This document shows, piece after piece, positions 1-8,081 of a stretch of 40,057 nt of DNA. Source of the stretch: Clostridia bacterium (lineage in GTDB: Bacteria > Bacillota > Clostridia > UBA1381); assembly GCA_017415105.1 (NCBI GenBank), contig JAFQJD010000013.1, forward strand, positions 1 through 40,057. The letters run 5' to 3'. A program made the translations under genes and the position numbers. A model generated the notes under the pieces. The model was given only the letters and a program-made list of their open reading frames with translations, was not told the origin of the DNA and ran no database searches. How positions within the stretch are numbered: the first letter of the stretch is position 1; each line of letters opens with the position of its first letter.

Positions 1-102
1 AAGGTTATTGATGAGGCTGTACATTACTTTAACTATATAAAACCTTTACGAAAACTAAAAAGAAAACCGCCTGTTCAATACAGACTTGAACAGGCAGCTT
101 AA
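1..102 (+). CDS. IS3-family transposase OrfB, C-terminal end (partial)
   Basis: The window opens inside a reading frame of 33 residues ending in TAA at 100-102. Its tail reads YFNYIKPLRKLKRKPPVQYR, which matches the usual C-terminus of IS3-family (IS150-like) DDE integrases: a tyrosine-rich YxNxxRxxxKLxxxSPxxYR pattern just before the stop. The rest of the gene lies upstream of the window, so intactness cannot be judged. It is followed at once by what looks like the right end of the element. The family assignment rests on a short tail. Confidence 0.7.
   Translation, partial: KVIDEAVHYFNYIKPLRKLKRKPPVQYRLEQAA
69..95. terminator. hairpin at the end of the transposase gene
   Basis: A perfect 10-bp stem pairs 69-78 with 86-95 across a 7-nt loop, inside the last codons of the transposase. 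A short T-rich run follows after about 20 nt. It may terminate transcription or block read-through into the element; the T tract is not immediately adjacent. Confidence 0.4.
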
Positions 103-116
103 ATTATTCTTTTTTG

Positions 117-153
117 TGTCTACAAAGTATTGACTACTTCAACAGGCACTTCA
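117..153. mobile_element. probable right inverted-repeat end of the IS3-type element
   Basis: Fifteen bases after the transposase stop there is a non-coding stretch ending in CA. Read from the outside inwards it begins TGAAGTGCC, with TAGACA about 30 bases further in. This is the form expected of an IS3-family terminal repeat with TG...CA ends. The left end is outside the window, so the exact boundary is inferred. Confidence 0.45.
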
Positions 154-161
154 TTTTTTGA

Positions 162-1094
162 TTATTTCTCATCCTTGAAGCTGAACTCAAGATACGATTT
201 ATACTCTTCAAACGGTTTCAAAGTTACAAACGCATTGTTATCTATAAGACTCTCACCGCCGTAGTTGGTTGTTCTCGGCTCAAGACCTACAACGTATTCG
301 CTTTCGCCCATCATTTTCCAGATAAGGAAATCAGGCATAGTGTCTCTCTTGTATGTAATATAAGCACCCATTTCACCGTTGGTGATACCCACAGTCTGTA
401 CATCGCCGTCTAAATCAACACCGATACATTCTTCTTCAATACCGTGAACGGGAGCTGTGATATCAGCGATTTCAGCCGGAACATTTGTAATCTTTGCACC
501 GTCTGTTACTAACGGATAACCAAAGTTACAGTGATATGCAACTGCAAAATCCTCATCACCAAAGCCTTCGTTTACAAAAGTATCTTCAAGTGTAAATGTG
601 TCAGAGAAAAGCTTTGTTTTAATAGTTCTTTTCATAACAAGGTTTTCCCCGAAAACTATTGACTGTCTTACGTGACCTGAAATTTCAATAACGTAATCGT
701 CGCCAACCCAGTCTGCGAACACGCTTACTTTCTCGGCAGGTGTGTGTGCGATTCTGTCGTGAAGACCGTAATCACCAACGGGACCACCGATGTTTTTAAG
801 ACCGCAGGTTGTAACAAGACCGCCATAGAAGCCTCTTAACCAGCTCTTTTCGTCTTTGTCATAAAAGCGTGAATCTGTGATACCTGTTTTTGAAAACCAC
901 GCAACGGCTTTTTCTTTGTAGAACGCCTGTGCGATATCCATACCACGGTCGGGAAGGATGGTAAAACGGATAACACCTGTATTTACCTCGATTGCACGGA
1001 CGCCCTTTGCTTTTCCGTCATTAAAGATAAAATCACGTACACCGCCTATCTGCTCAACAGAGCCGACACGTTTTAAAAGTTCTGTTTTATTCAT
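162..1094 (-). CDS. DUF4432 / aldose-1-epimerase-like protein
   Basis: The protein has 310 residues and resembles the DUF4432 group of the galactose-mutarotase fold. Typical features are an early GGVRDF segment, LPDRGMDI, the FYGGLVTTCGL stretch, LHDRIAH, and a C-terminal LEPRTTNYGG. Members bind aldoses or aldose derivatives and are found beside sugar-catabolic genes; the exact substrate is unknown. I start at the ATG at 1094 because a strong AAGGAGG lies just upstream. The frame stays open for 34 more codons, but these look non-coding and carry no ribosome site. The gene diverges from an AraC regulator and plausibly serves sugar use together with the operon at 3-8 kb. Confidence 0.82.
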   Translation of the reverse strand: MNKTELLKRVGSVEQIGGVRDFIFNDGKAKGVRAIEVNTGVIRFTILPDRGMDIAQAFYKEKAVAWFSKTGITDSRFYDKDEKSWLRGFYGGLVTTCGLKNIGGPVGDYGLHDRIAHTPAEKVSVFADWVGDDYVIEISGHVRQSIVFGENLVMKRTIKTKLFSDTFTLEDTFVNEGFGDEDFAVAYHCNFGYPLVTDGAKITNVPAEIADITAPVHGIEEECIGVDLDGDVQTVGITNGEMGAYITYKRDTMPDFLIWKMMGESEYVVGLEPRTTNYGGESLIDNNAFVTLKPFEEYKSYLEFSFKDEK

Positions 1095-1121
1095 AAAAAC
1101 AACCTCCTTATAATTTTTTAT

Positions 1122-1150
1122 TTGACTTTTTATATATTTTATTATAAAAT
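1122..1150 (+). promoter_or_regulatory. promoter of the AraC gene at 1215
   Basis: TTGACT (1122-1127), a 17-nt spacer and TAAAAT (1145-1150) face the AraC gene. Confidence 0.55.
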
Positions 1151-1169
1151 AATAATCAGAAAATGTCTT
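1141..1169 (-). promoter_or_regulatory. promoter of the DUF4432 gene
   Basis: On the minus strand AAGACA (1169-1164) is separated by 17 nt from TATAAT (1146-1141). It overlaps the opposite promoter, so the two divergent genes are probably co-controlled. Confidence 0.5.
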
Positions 1170-1181
1170 TAGCACATTTTT

Positions 1182-1195
1182 TGATAAATTTATCA
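1182..1195. promoter_or_regulatory. candidate operator palindrome
   Basis: TGATAAATTTATCA is a perfect 14-bp palindrome in the divergent intergenic region, between the inferred start of AraC transcription and its ribosome site. Symmetric sites of this kind are more typical of dimeric repressors than of AraC proteins, which usually bind direct repeats. The binding protein is unknown. Confidence 0.35.
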
Positions 1196-1214
1196 TTTTT
1201 TCCGAGGATTAGAT

Positions 1215-2096
1215 ATGTTTCCGTTAACACAGGTAAAAAACGATATCGAGCTTGATGGGTTTCACAGTATATACTATTTTGAGTTCGGCAAGGATTATTA
1301 TCATTTACCCGAAAACCACGATTACTGGGAAATGGTGTACGTGGATAAGGGCGAAATAATTGCATTGTCTGACGGTAAAAGCAGTAAGCTTTGTGAAGGT
1401 CAGGCAATTTTCCATAAGCCGGGTGAAATGCACGCTCACACGTCAAACGGTGAGGTAGCAAACAATATGCTTGTGGTTTCATTTTCGTGCAACAGTGAGT
1501 GTATGACGTATTTTGAAAATAAGTCGTTTGCACTTGATAAAACATTGAAAACACTGCTTTCACTCTTTTTAAAAGAGGCAGAAAATGCTCTTGGCAAAAT
1601 ATCGAATAACTATTATGACAAAACACCGCTTGACTTTTCAAACGGCAAATTCGGCTCAGCACAGCTTGTGAAATTCCATTTTACAGAGTTTCTGATAAAG
1701 CTGTTAAGAGGCAAAGCTGATATGAGTTCAAATATCTCAGATACACGTCAGGTATCACAGGACACATTAGCTGAAATGATTGTTGCATATATGAAAAATA
1801 ATATATATTCACAAATCACCTTGAATGATATATGTGATAACTTCTTTTTAAGAAAATCACAGATAAGTATCATCTTTAAAGAATACACCGGTAAAAGTCC
1901 TATGCGTTATTATGCCGATTTAAAAGTAGGCGAGGCTAAAAAGCTTTTGCGTGAGGATATTTTGTCTGTCAGTGAAATATCCGAAAAACTTAATTATTCC
2001 GGAATACACAACTTCTCACGTGCATTTAAAGAAGTCACAGGATTTTCACCGATGGGCTATAAAAAAAGTATACTGTCTTATACAAAAACGGAGTAA
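1215..2096 (+). CDS. AraC-family transcriptional regulator
   Basis: The protein has 293 residues. The N-terminal half is a cupin-like AraC sensor domain: HDYWEMVYVDKGEI is followed by a HKPGEMHAH segment that fits the usual HxPxxxH signature. Two helix-turn-helix motifs occupy about residues 190-290, ending in the classic SEISEKLNYSGIHNFSRAF and FSPMGYKK signature. A GAGGA ribosome site precedes the ATG. It diverges from the DUF4432 epimerase-like gene, whose promoter overlaps its own, and is likely to control it in response to a sugar. The effector is unknown. Confidence 0.88.
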   Translation: MFPLTQVKNDIELDGFHSIYYFEFGKDYYHLPENHDYWEMVYVDKGEIIALSDGKSSKLCEGQAIFHKPGEMHAHTSNGEVANNMLVVSFSCNSECMTYFENKSFALDKTLKTLLSLFLKEAENALGKISNNYYDKTPLDFSNGKFGSAQLVKFHFTEFLIKLLRGKADMSSNISDTRQVSQDTLAEMIVAYMKNNIYSQITLNDICDNFFLRKSQISIIFKEYTGKSPMRYYADLKVGEAKKLLREDILSVSEISEKLNYSGIHNFSRAFKEVTGFSPMGYKKSILSYTKTE

Positions 2097-2114
2097 CAGT
2101 GAATTACTCCGTTT
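2086..2114. terminator. bidirectional terminator between convergent AraC genes
   Basis: An 11-bp perfect stem (2086-2096 with 2104-2114) lies at the end of both convergent genes, with T-rich flanks on both strands. Confidence 0.75.
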
Positions 2115-2116
2115 AA

Positions 2117-2878
2117 TTATTCTATATAATTATAGACATACTTTGACGGGGAAACTCCCGTTATTTTTTTGAATTCCACAGAGAAATATTTATAATCGTC
2201 AAAACCGCACATTTCTGATATTTCTGTGAGTGAATAGTAGCCGGAGATAATAAGTGATGTGGCGTGTTTTATTCGTCGGGATATTATGTATTTTTTCGGA
2301 GATGTACCGAATTCACGATTGAACAGTTTTCTGAAATAAGTATCGCTTATCATTGATTGTTGTGCTGCTTTGTGGAGCGAGAAGTCGTGTTTCAAATAAT
2401 TTTCCTTTATATATTTAACTGAAGGGTATATTTTGGATTTTACGTTATCAGTAGGCAGATTATCACGGTAGAGCTCTGCAAAAATTCTGTTCAGAACAGA
2501 CGATGAGTTGTGTTTATAAGATATATCCTTTTTTCTCCATACTTCAAGAATTTCTGAAAACAGCGAACGGTATTTATCATAGTCCTCGGGTTGAAAAAAC
2601 TCCACTTCCTTTGAGTAATAGTTAAAAGCTTTAAAGTGAACAACAATCATTTTATCTTTACGTGCAGTTCTTTTATAACTGGTATCTGTAGGAAAGAAAG
2701 CGATAGAATTGTTGCAGAATTCAATCTGTTTTCCGTTATTCTCTATCACGGTATCCGCCTCTATTCTGAAGGATAACGCATCAAAATTTCGATTTGAATT
2801 TAAAGACTTTATATTAACCTGATCAAGATAGAGAACGTCAATAATTTCAAATACGATTAGATCTTGTTCAAAAATCAC
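2117..2878 (-). CDS. AraC-family transcriptional regulator of the GH10 operon
   Basis: I choose a GTG start at 2878, giving 253 residues, because GGGGG lies at the right distance and a promoter sits just before it. The open frame upstream reads as non-coding. The N-terminal domain is a variant cupin-like sensor. The C-terminal ~100 residues carry two helix-turn-helix motifs, with AAQQSMISDTYFRKLFNREF and SEMCGFDDYKYFSVEFKKIT followed by GVSPSKY. The gene diverges from the five-gene sugar operon beginning at 3018 and is its most likely activator. Confidence 0.85.
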   Translation of the reverse strand: MIFEQDLIVFEIIDVLYLDQVNIKSLNSNRNFDALSFRIEADTVIENNGKQIEFCNNSIAFFPTDTSYKRTARKDKMIVVHFKAFNYYSKEVEFFQPEDYDKYRSLFSEILEVWRKKDISYKHNSSSVLNRIFAELYRDNLPTDNVKSKIYPSVKYIKENYLKHDFSLHKAAQQSMISDTYFRKLFNREFGTSPKKYIISRRIKHATSLIISGYYSLTEISEMCGFDDYKYFSVEFKKITGVSPSKYVYNYIE

Positions 2879-2903
2879 GATAAAAACCCCCTTTATCAAG
2901 CAT

Positions 2904-2932
2904 ATTTTAACATAACTGTTTCGAAAATTCAA
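2904..2932 (-). promoter_or_regulatory. promoter of the AraC gene at 2878
   Basis: On the minus strand TTGAAT (2932-2927) and TAAAAT (2909-2904) are spaced by 17 nt, just ahead of the GGGGG ribosome site. Confidence 0.6.
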
Positions 2933-2953
2933 CCTTTTTAAATGTTTTTTTAG

Positions 2954-2982
2954 TGTACAGACATTTTTTTTAGTAGTATAAT
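2954..2982 (+). promoter_or_regulatory. promoter of the GH10 sugar operon
   Basis: TGTACA (2954-2959), a 17-nt spacer and a perfect TATAAT (2977-2982) precede the operon. The weak -35 box fits a promoter that needs an AraC activator. Only 21 nt separate it from the -35 box of the divergent regulator gene. Confidence 0.65.
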
Positions 2983-3017
2983 GTGCATATAAAATCAAAT
3001 TTTGGAGGTAGACTTTG

Positions 3018-4337
3018 ATGAATGAAAGAAGAAAAATTTTTGAAAAGTTTGAGGAGCAGAGAGAATTCTGGGAGGACAGAGTGAATCACGGCATCGAGCA
3101 GTATCGTAAAGGATATGCAGGTATAACTGTCAAGGATAAGGACGGACAGGTAATCCCCGATGCAAAAATCAAGCTCACACAGAAAACACACGAATTCAAA
3201 TTCGGTGCTAACCTTTTTATGCTTGATGAGCTTGAAACTGATGAGAAGAATGAGAAGTACAAAAAGTATTTTGCAGATACTTTCAATATGGCAACACTTC
3301 CGTTTTATTGGGATGCAACAGAACCTGAAAAAGGCAAAACAAGATATGAAAAGGACAGTGTTCCGATGTATCGCAGACCACCTATTGATTTATGTATAGA
3401 GTTCTGTGAAGAACACGGTATAGAACCTCGTGAGCATGCACTTGCGTATGACAATCTTTTTCCGGAATGGCTGAAAGATGCAAGTGTTGCCGAAGTAAAG
3501 CTTGCTCTTGAAGAAAGATACAAGCAGATTTCGGAGCGTTACAAGGATAAAATACCTACTATTGAGGTAACAAATGAAATGGAATGGCGCAATCCAAAAA
3601 CTAAATTTTATGATGAAGCGGACTACATTGAATGGTGCTTTAAACTTGCTGAAAAATATTTTCCCGCTAATCAACTTGCGATTAACGAATATGCAGGAGC
3701 ATGGAGAGAAGCAGCGAGAACAAGAGACCGCTACTATGCATATACGGAAGCTGCTATACTTAAAGGTGTGAGGATAGATGCAATTGGTCTACAGTATCAT
3801 ATGTTTGAAGAGAAAGAGGACGAGTATGAGGCCACTCGATTGTATTACTCGCCGGAACAGCTTTACAAAATTATGGATTTGTATGCAAACTTTGGCAAAC
3901 CGTTACAGATTACTGAAATAACAATTCCTGCATATTCAAATGACCCCGAGGATGAGGCGATTCAGGCAGAAATGCTTGAACTTCTATATTCGATATGGTT
4001 CTCACACCCGAATATGGAGCAGATTATATACTGGAATCTTGTTGATGGATATGCAGCATTTGCTCCGCAAGGAGACATGACTGCAGGTGAAAACTATTAC
4101 TATGGCGGACTTATCCGTTTTGATATGACACCAAAGCCTGCATACTATGCGATCAAGAACCTTATAGAAAAGAAATGGCATACGGAAGCAGAAGTTGTTA
4201 CAAACAAGAACGGCAAAGCCACTTTTAAGGGCTTTTATGGTGAGTATGATGCCGAGATTACAGTCAACGGCAAGGTTATAACAAAAACAATAAATCTTAA
4301 GAAAAAAGGTAAAAATGAGTTTGTTTTGGAGGTGTAA
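3018..4337 (+). CDS. glycoside hydrolase family 10 protein (xylanase-like), cytoplasmic
   Basis: The protein has about 439 residues. The GH10 barrel is recognised by the acid/base site VTNEMEW (Glu187) and the nucleophile site ITEITIPA (Glu300), 113 residues apart. Known GH10 enzymes cleave beta-1,4-xylan or xylo-oligosaccharides with retention of configuration. There is no signal peptide, so it probably acts on imported oligosaccharides. A beta-rich segment (about 30-60) precedes the barrel and a small beta segment follows it. ATG at 3018 sits 9 nt after GGAGG; a TTG immediately before it is also possible. It is the first gene of a five-gene operon with sugar-acid enzymes. The true substrate could differ from xylan. 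Confidence 0.85.
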   Translation: MNERRKIFEKFEEQREFWEDRVNHGIEQYRKGYAGITVKDKDGQVIPDAKIKLTQKTHEFKFGANLFMLDELETDEKNEKYKKYFADTFNMATLPFYWDATEPEKGKTRYEKDSVPMYRRPPIDLCIEFCEEHGIEPREHALAYDNLFPEWLKDASVAEVKLALEERYKQISERYKDKIPTIEVTNEMEWRNPKTKFYDEADYIEWCFKLAEKYFPANQLAINEYAGAWREAARTRDRYYAYTEAAILKGVRIDAIGLQYHMFEEKEDEYEATRLYYSPEQLYKIMDLYANFGKPLQITEITIPAYSNDPEDEAIQAEMLELLYSIWFSHPNMEQIIYWNLVDGYAAFAPQGDMTAGENYYYGGLIRFDMTPKPAYYAIKNLIEKKWHTEAEVVTNKNGKATFKGFYGEYDAEITVNGKVITKTINLKKKGKNEFVLEV

Positions 4338-4341
4338 AAAG

Positions 4342-5706
4342 ATGTCAATTAAAGAAATGATATTAGAAAACGTAAATACACATTCAAATCCGTCTGAACT
4401 GAAAATTACGGATATAAGAGTAGCAAATATCAACGGTGCACCAAAGCACTGTCCCTTGATTAAGGTCTATACAAATCAGGGACTCATAGGCTATGGCGAA
4501 GTGCGTGATGCATCAAGTGCTACATATGCACTGATGCTAAAGTCAAGACTTGTAGGTGAAAACCCTTGCAATGTCGATAAGCTATTCAGAAGGATAAAAC
4601 AATTTGGTGGTCATTCCAGACAAGGTGGTGGCGTATCTGGTCTTGAAATAGCACTTTGGGATTTGGCTGGTAAAGCATGGGGAGTGCCATTATGGCAAAT
4701 GCTCGGCGGCAAGTTTCGAGATAAAGTAAGAATGTACTGTGACACAGATGTAGACGGTAAGCATACAGGAACAGATATGGGTCATGCTCTAAAGAAGCGT
4801 ATGGAACAAGGCTTTACATTCTTAAAGATGGATTTGGGAATTGAACACCTTCTGGATGAACCGGGATGCCTTAATGCACCGATAGGCTTTTTGGATGATA
4901 TAAAGAAATACTCAATGAAGGCAATTATGCATCAGGGTGGTTCAATTGATATGGATATGATGCTTGGTAAGAACTATGAAACCTTTACTATTCCGCATCA
5001 TGCAACAGGTATTCATTTAACTCAAAAAGGAATGGATGTACTTGAAAACTACGTAAAAGAAGTTCGTGATGTAATAGGCTATGAAGTTCCTTTGGCTATA
5101 GATCATTTCGGACATATAGCTATTGAGGACTGTATAATGTTTGCAAGACGTCTTGAAAAGTATAATATCGCTTGGATAGAGGATATTGCACCATGGCATT
5201 ATACAAAGCACTATGAAAAGATTGCACATGCTTGTAATGTACCCATCTGTACCGGTGAGGATATCTATCTTGCTGAAAACTTTGAGCCTCTTATGCAGTG
5301 TGGCGGAGTTTCAGTTGTACACCCTGATATGCTTACTGTTGGCGGTGCATTGGAAATGAAAAAGCTTGGAAATATGTGCGATAAATATGGTGTTGCAATG
5401 GCAATACATATGGCAGAAAGCCCAATTGCGTGCATGGCTGCTATTCATGCAGCTGCAGCTGTTCAGAATTGTCTTGCTGTAGAATTTCATTCAGTTGATA
5501 TTCCATGGTGGAATGATTTGGCAATTGGAATTGACAATCCTTTATTTAAAGATGGATTTGTAAATGTTCCAAATAAACCGGGACTTGGAATAGATGAGCT
5601 GAATGAAGAGCTCATAGCAGAGCATATGCACGAAAAATACCCCGGTCAGTGGGAGCCTACAACAGAATGGGATAACGAATGGGCAAACGACAGGGAGTGG
5701 AGCTAA
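4342..5706 (+). CDS. enolase-superfamily sugar-acid dehydratase (mandelate racemase/muconate lactonizing type)
   Basis: The protein has 454 residues with a capping domain followed by a TIM barrel. Expected metal ligands are Asp254 (AIDHFGH), Glu280 (WIEDIAPW) and Glu306 (TGEDIY), at the even 26-residue spacing seen in many sugar-acid dehydratases. Lys162 (LKMDLG) and His356 (AIHMAES) are candidate catalytic residues. Such enzymes remove water from aldonic acids to give 2-keto-3-deoxy acids. The ATG at 4342 follows GGAGGTG, four bases after the GH10 stop. The following gene overlaps its stop by one base, so translational coupling is likely. The specific acid cannot be read from the sequence. 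Confidence 0.85.
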   Translation: MSIKEMILENVNTHSNPSELKITDIRVANINGAPKHCPLIKVYTNQGLIGYGEVRDASSATYALMLKSRLVGENPCNVDKLFRRIKQFGGHSRQGGGVSGLEIALWDLAGKAWGVPLWQMLGGKFRDKVRMYCDTDVDGKHTGTDMGHALKKRMEQGFTFLKMDLGIEHLLDEPGCLNAPIGFLDDIKKYSMKAIMHQGGSIDMDMMLGKNYETFTIPHHATGIHLTQKGMDVLENYVKEVRDVIGYEVPLAIDHFGHIAIEDCIMFARRLEKYNIAWIEDIAPWHYTKHYEKIAHACNVPICTGEDIYLAENFEPLMQCGGVSVVHPDMLTVGGALEMKKLGNMCDKYGVAMAIHMAESPIACMAAIHAAAAVQNCLAVEFHSVDIPWWNDLAIGIDNPLFKDGFVNVPNKPGLGIDELNEELIAEHMHEKYPGQWEPTTEWDNEWANDREWS

Positions 5707-6389
5707 TGTTGAAAATTAAATGGATAGGTCAGAACGGATATATTCTTAATGACGGAAAAACTACCATCTGCATTGACCCGTATTTATCGGATGTTGTAAA
5801 CCGTGTTGCAAACAGACCGCGGATGGTAGAAGCACCGTTTAAGCCGGAGGAATTAAAATGTGAGATGGTTATATGTACACATAACCATCTTGACCATGTA
5901 GATATTGATGCAATTCCGTTTATGGACAAAAAAATGATGTTTTTAGCACCGTCCGATGCGGAAAGTACACTTAAAGATTGTGGTGTTACAAAATACCAAT
6001 CGTTTGATGAGGGCGACTCAATAACCATAGGTGATTTTGAACTAAACGCCGTATTTTCAGACCATACTGTTCCGGCAGTAGGGGTAGTTATAAAGCATAG
6101 CGGAATTACTATGTATTTTACCGGTGATACAGAATATAACGAAAAGCTTAAGGAAGTTAAATGTGATATGCTTTTCGTGTGCATTAACGGCAAGCTTGGC
6201 AATATGGATGTAAACGAAGCAATAAGACTTACTAATGAAATAAATCCAAAAGTTGGCATACCTACTCATTACGGTATGTTTGAGAGCAACACGGAAAATC
6301 CCGATAAATACACATTAAATGTTGATAACGGCTTTGAAATGGAATATAACAGGGAGTACAGCATTTCTGAGGTGATGAGTAATGTTTGA
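5706..6389 (+). CDS. UlaG-like metallo-beta-lactamase-fold hydrolase
   Basis: The protein has 227 residues. The metal-binding motif THNHLDHVD (residues 58-66) is followed by SDHTVP, the FTGDTEYN aspartate and the PTHYGMF histidine, giving a complete two-metal site. It resembles UlaG-type lactonases and related COG2220 hydrolases. In this operon a sugar lactonase role is the simplest inference, but other ester or phosphodiester substrates are possible. The ATG overlaps the previous stop as TAATG, and the end overlaps the next gene by 8 bases. Confidence 0.8.
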   Translation: MLKIKWIGQNGYILNDGKTTICIDPYLSDVVNRVANRPRMVEAPFKPEELKCEMVICTHNHLDHVDIDAIPFMDKKMMFLAPSDAESTLKDCGVTKYQSFDEGDSITIGDFELNAVFSDHTVPAVGVVIKHSGITMYFTGDTEYNEKLKEVKCDMLFVCINGKLGNMDVNEAIRLTNEINPKVGIPTHYGMFESNTENPDKYTLNVDNGFEMEYNREYSISEVMSNV

Positions 6390-7110
6390 TTTAACAGGAA
6401 AAACAGCTCTTGTCACCGGCTCAACGCAGGGTATCGGATTTGCGATTGCAAAGACTCTTGCAGAGCATGGAGCAAAAGTATTTGTGGCTGGTGCAGAGGA
6501 TAGGCAAAAATGTATTGATGCTTCAGAAAAAATCCTGAATTCCGTGCCGGTTACAGCAAATCTTCTAAATCCCGAAAGTATAGACAGTTTATATGAACAA
6601 ACAGGAGAGGTTGATATACTCGTCTTAAATGCGTCAATTCAGTATAAAAGGAAGTGGGACGAGTTTTCCTCAGAGGAATATGATGAGCAGATGGGCTGTA
6701 ATGTAAAGAGCAGTTACTTTCTTATAAGGAAGTATGCAGAGGGTATGAAAAGGAAAAAATGGGGACGAATCGTGACAATCGGAAGTGTAAATCAGTATAA
6801 CCAGCATCCCGAACTATCGCTTTATGCTATGACAAAGGCGGCTCAAATGAAGATGACAGAAAACCTTGCACCAATTCTTGCACCGTTTGGGATAACGATT
6901 AACAATGTAGCACCGGGTGCAATCAACACACCAAGAAATGAAAATGCACTTGCGGATGACAGATTCAGAACGGCAGTTGAATCAAAAATCCCTTGCGGAT
7001 TTATAGGCACACCTGAAGATGTGAGCCCTGCTGTGTTGCTTTTAGCATCTGATGAGGGCAGATACATAACGGGTGCAGAAATAAAAGTAGATGGCGGAAT
7101 GAGCTTGTAA
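6382..7110 (+). CDS. SDR-family NAD(P)-dependent oxidoreductase
   Basis: The protein has 242 residues, the classical short-chain dehydrogenase length. TGSTQGIG (12-19) is the dinucleotide loop, an NAS segment near residue 85 matches NAG, and the catalytic set is Ser135, Tyr148 and Lys152 in SLYAMTK. The C-terminal GAEIKVDGGMSL is typical. It probably oxidises a sugar or reduces a keto acid in the operon's pathway. It overlaps the preceding gene by 8 bases, so the two are probably translated together. Confidence 0.88.
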   Translation: MFDLTGKTALVTGSTQGIGFAIAKTLAEHGAKVFVAGAEDRQKCIDASEKILNSVPVTANLLNPESIDSLYEQTGEVDILVLNASIQYKRKWDEFSSEEYDEQMGCNVKSSYFLIRKYAEGMKRKKWGRIVTIGSVNQYNQHPELSLYAMTKAAQMKMTENLAPILAPFGITINNVAPGAINTPRNENALADDRFRTAVESKIPCGFIGTPEDVSPAVLLLASDEGRYITGAEIKVDGGMSL

Positions 7111-7126
7111 GAAAGGGATAAATAAA

Positions 7127-8035
7127 ATGAATTTTAACGTAAGAGAAGAAGTAATAGCATTAACACCTCAGTGGAAAGGTGAAAGACTTCCCGATGGAAG
7201 ACCGAAAGTAGATGAGAAATACTTAAAAGCATTAAAGACACTGACACTTGAAGAGGTTTGGAAGCCAATATTTGTAAAGGGCTATGAAAGCCAGTTTGAG
7301 GGCAGACTTCATACACTGCACGATGATGGACGAAAACTCATCGGGCGTGCTGTAACGGCTACATACTGTCCGTTCCGCCCTGACCTTGACGAAGTCACAA
7401 AAGATATAGGAAGATCAGAGAACAGAACAGGTACATATAATCAGTGGGTAATAGACAGCCTGGGTGAATACGATGTTCCGGTAATAGATATGTATGATAA
7501 GATTTACAAAGGAACTTTCTTGGGCGGAAACCTCACTACTGCGATAAAAAACAAAACAAAGAACGAAAACGGCGGTGCAGTAATCTGGGGTGGTGTGCGT
7601 GACACAGAGCAGATGAAAAAGATAGAGGACACGCAGGTATATTATAGAGGCATTGACCCGACACCTATCCGCGATTTTATAATGACCGGATTTAATACCG
7701 TAACAAGAATCGGCAGTGCTGTATGCTTGCCGGGTGACGTCGTATTTGGTGCCGGCGGCGGAGTGCTTTTTATACCGAGCCATCTGGTGGAAGAGGTTGT
7801 CGGAGGTGCGGCAAAGACACAGGTTAAGGATCTGTTCGGATTTGAAATGATAACACTCAATAAGTTCACAACGGCACAGATAGACAAAAATACATGGACA
7901 AAGGATATGCTTGACTTATTGATGGAGTTCATCGAAACTGACGATAGAGCAGCGGAATACAGGGGACTTGACTGGTCATTGGAATACGACCTTGCAATAA
8001 ACGGAGATCCTAACGATACACAGTCGGCACTGTAA
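7127..8035 (+). CDS. RraA-like / HMG-CHA-type aldolase family protein
   Basis: The protein has 302 residues, longer than the usual 160-220 of RraA-like proteins because of an N-terminal extension. The family signature is GGAVIWGGVRD (Arg158, Asp159), where Arg and Asp serve substrate and divalent-metal binding in class II pyruvate aldolases of this fold. GDVVFGAGGGVLFIP is also typical. Relatives cleave 4-hydroxy-2-oxo acids to pyruvate plus an oxo acid or aldehyde; others inhibit RNase E or have unknown roles. As last gene of the sugar-acid operon, an aldolase or decarboxylase step on a keto-deoxy acid is most likely. The ribosome site is AAAGGGAT. Confidence 0.78.
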   Translation: MNFNVREEVIALTPQWKGERLPDGRPKVDEKYLKALKTLTLEEVWKPIFVKGYESQFEGRLHTLHDDGRKLIGRAVTATYCPFRPDLDEVTKDIGRSENRTGTYNQWVIDSLGEYDVPVIDMYDKIYKGTFLGGNLTTAIKNKTKNENGGAVIWGGVRDTEQMKKIEDTQVYYRGIDPTPIRDFIMTGFNTVTRIGSAVCLPGDVVFGAGGGVLFIPSHLVEEVVGGAAKTQVKDLFGFEMITLNKFTTAQIDKNTWTKDMLDLLMEFIETDDRAAEYRGLDWSLEYDLAINGDPNDTQSAL

Positions 8036-8041
8036 TGAAAA

Positions 8042-8072
8042 AACAGCAGTATGCAAATGCACTACTGCTGTT
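8042..8072. terminator. bidirectional terminator after the sugar operon
   Basis: A perfect 10-bp stem (8042-8051 with 8063-8072) lies between the convergent RraA-like and scfB genes, with a T-rich tail on the plus strand and A-rich bases upstream. Confidence 0.8.
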
Positions 8073-8081
8073 TGTTTTCTT

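Noticed and set aside
1156-1662. A 168-codon minus-strand frame opposite the AraC gene
   Set aside because: The opposite frame is a clear AraC regulator, and this product is Cys/His/Pro-rich nonsense typical of a shadow frame.
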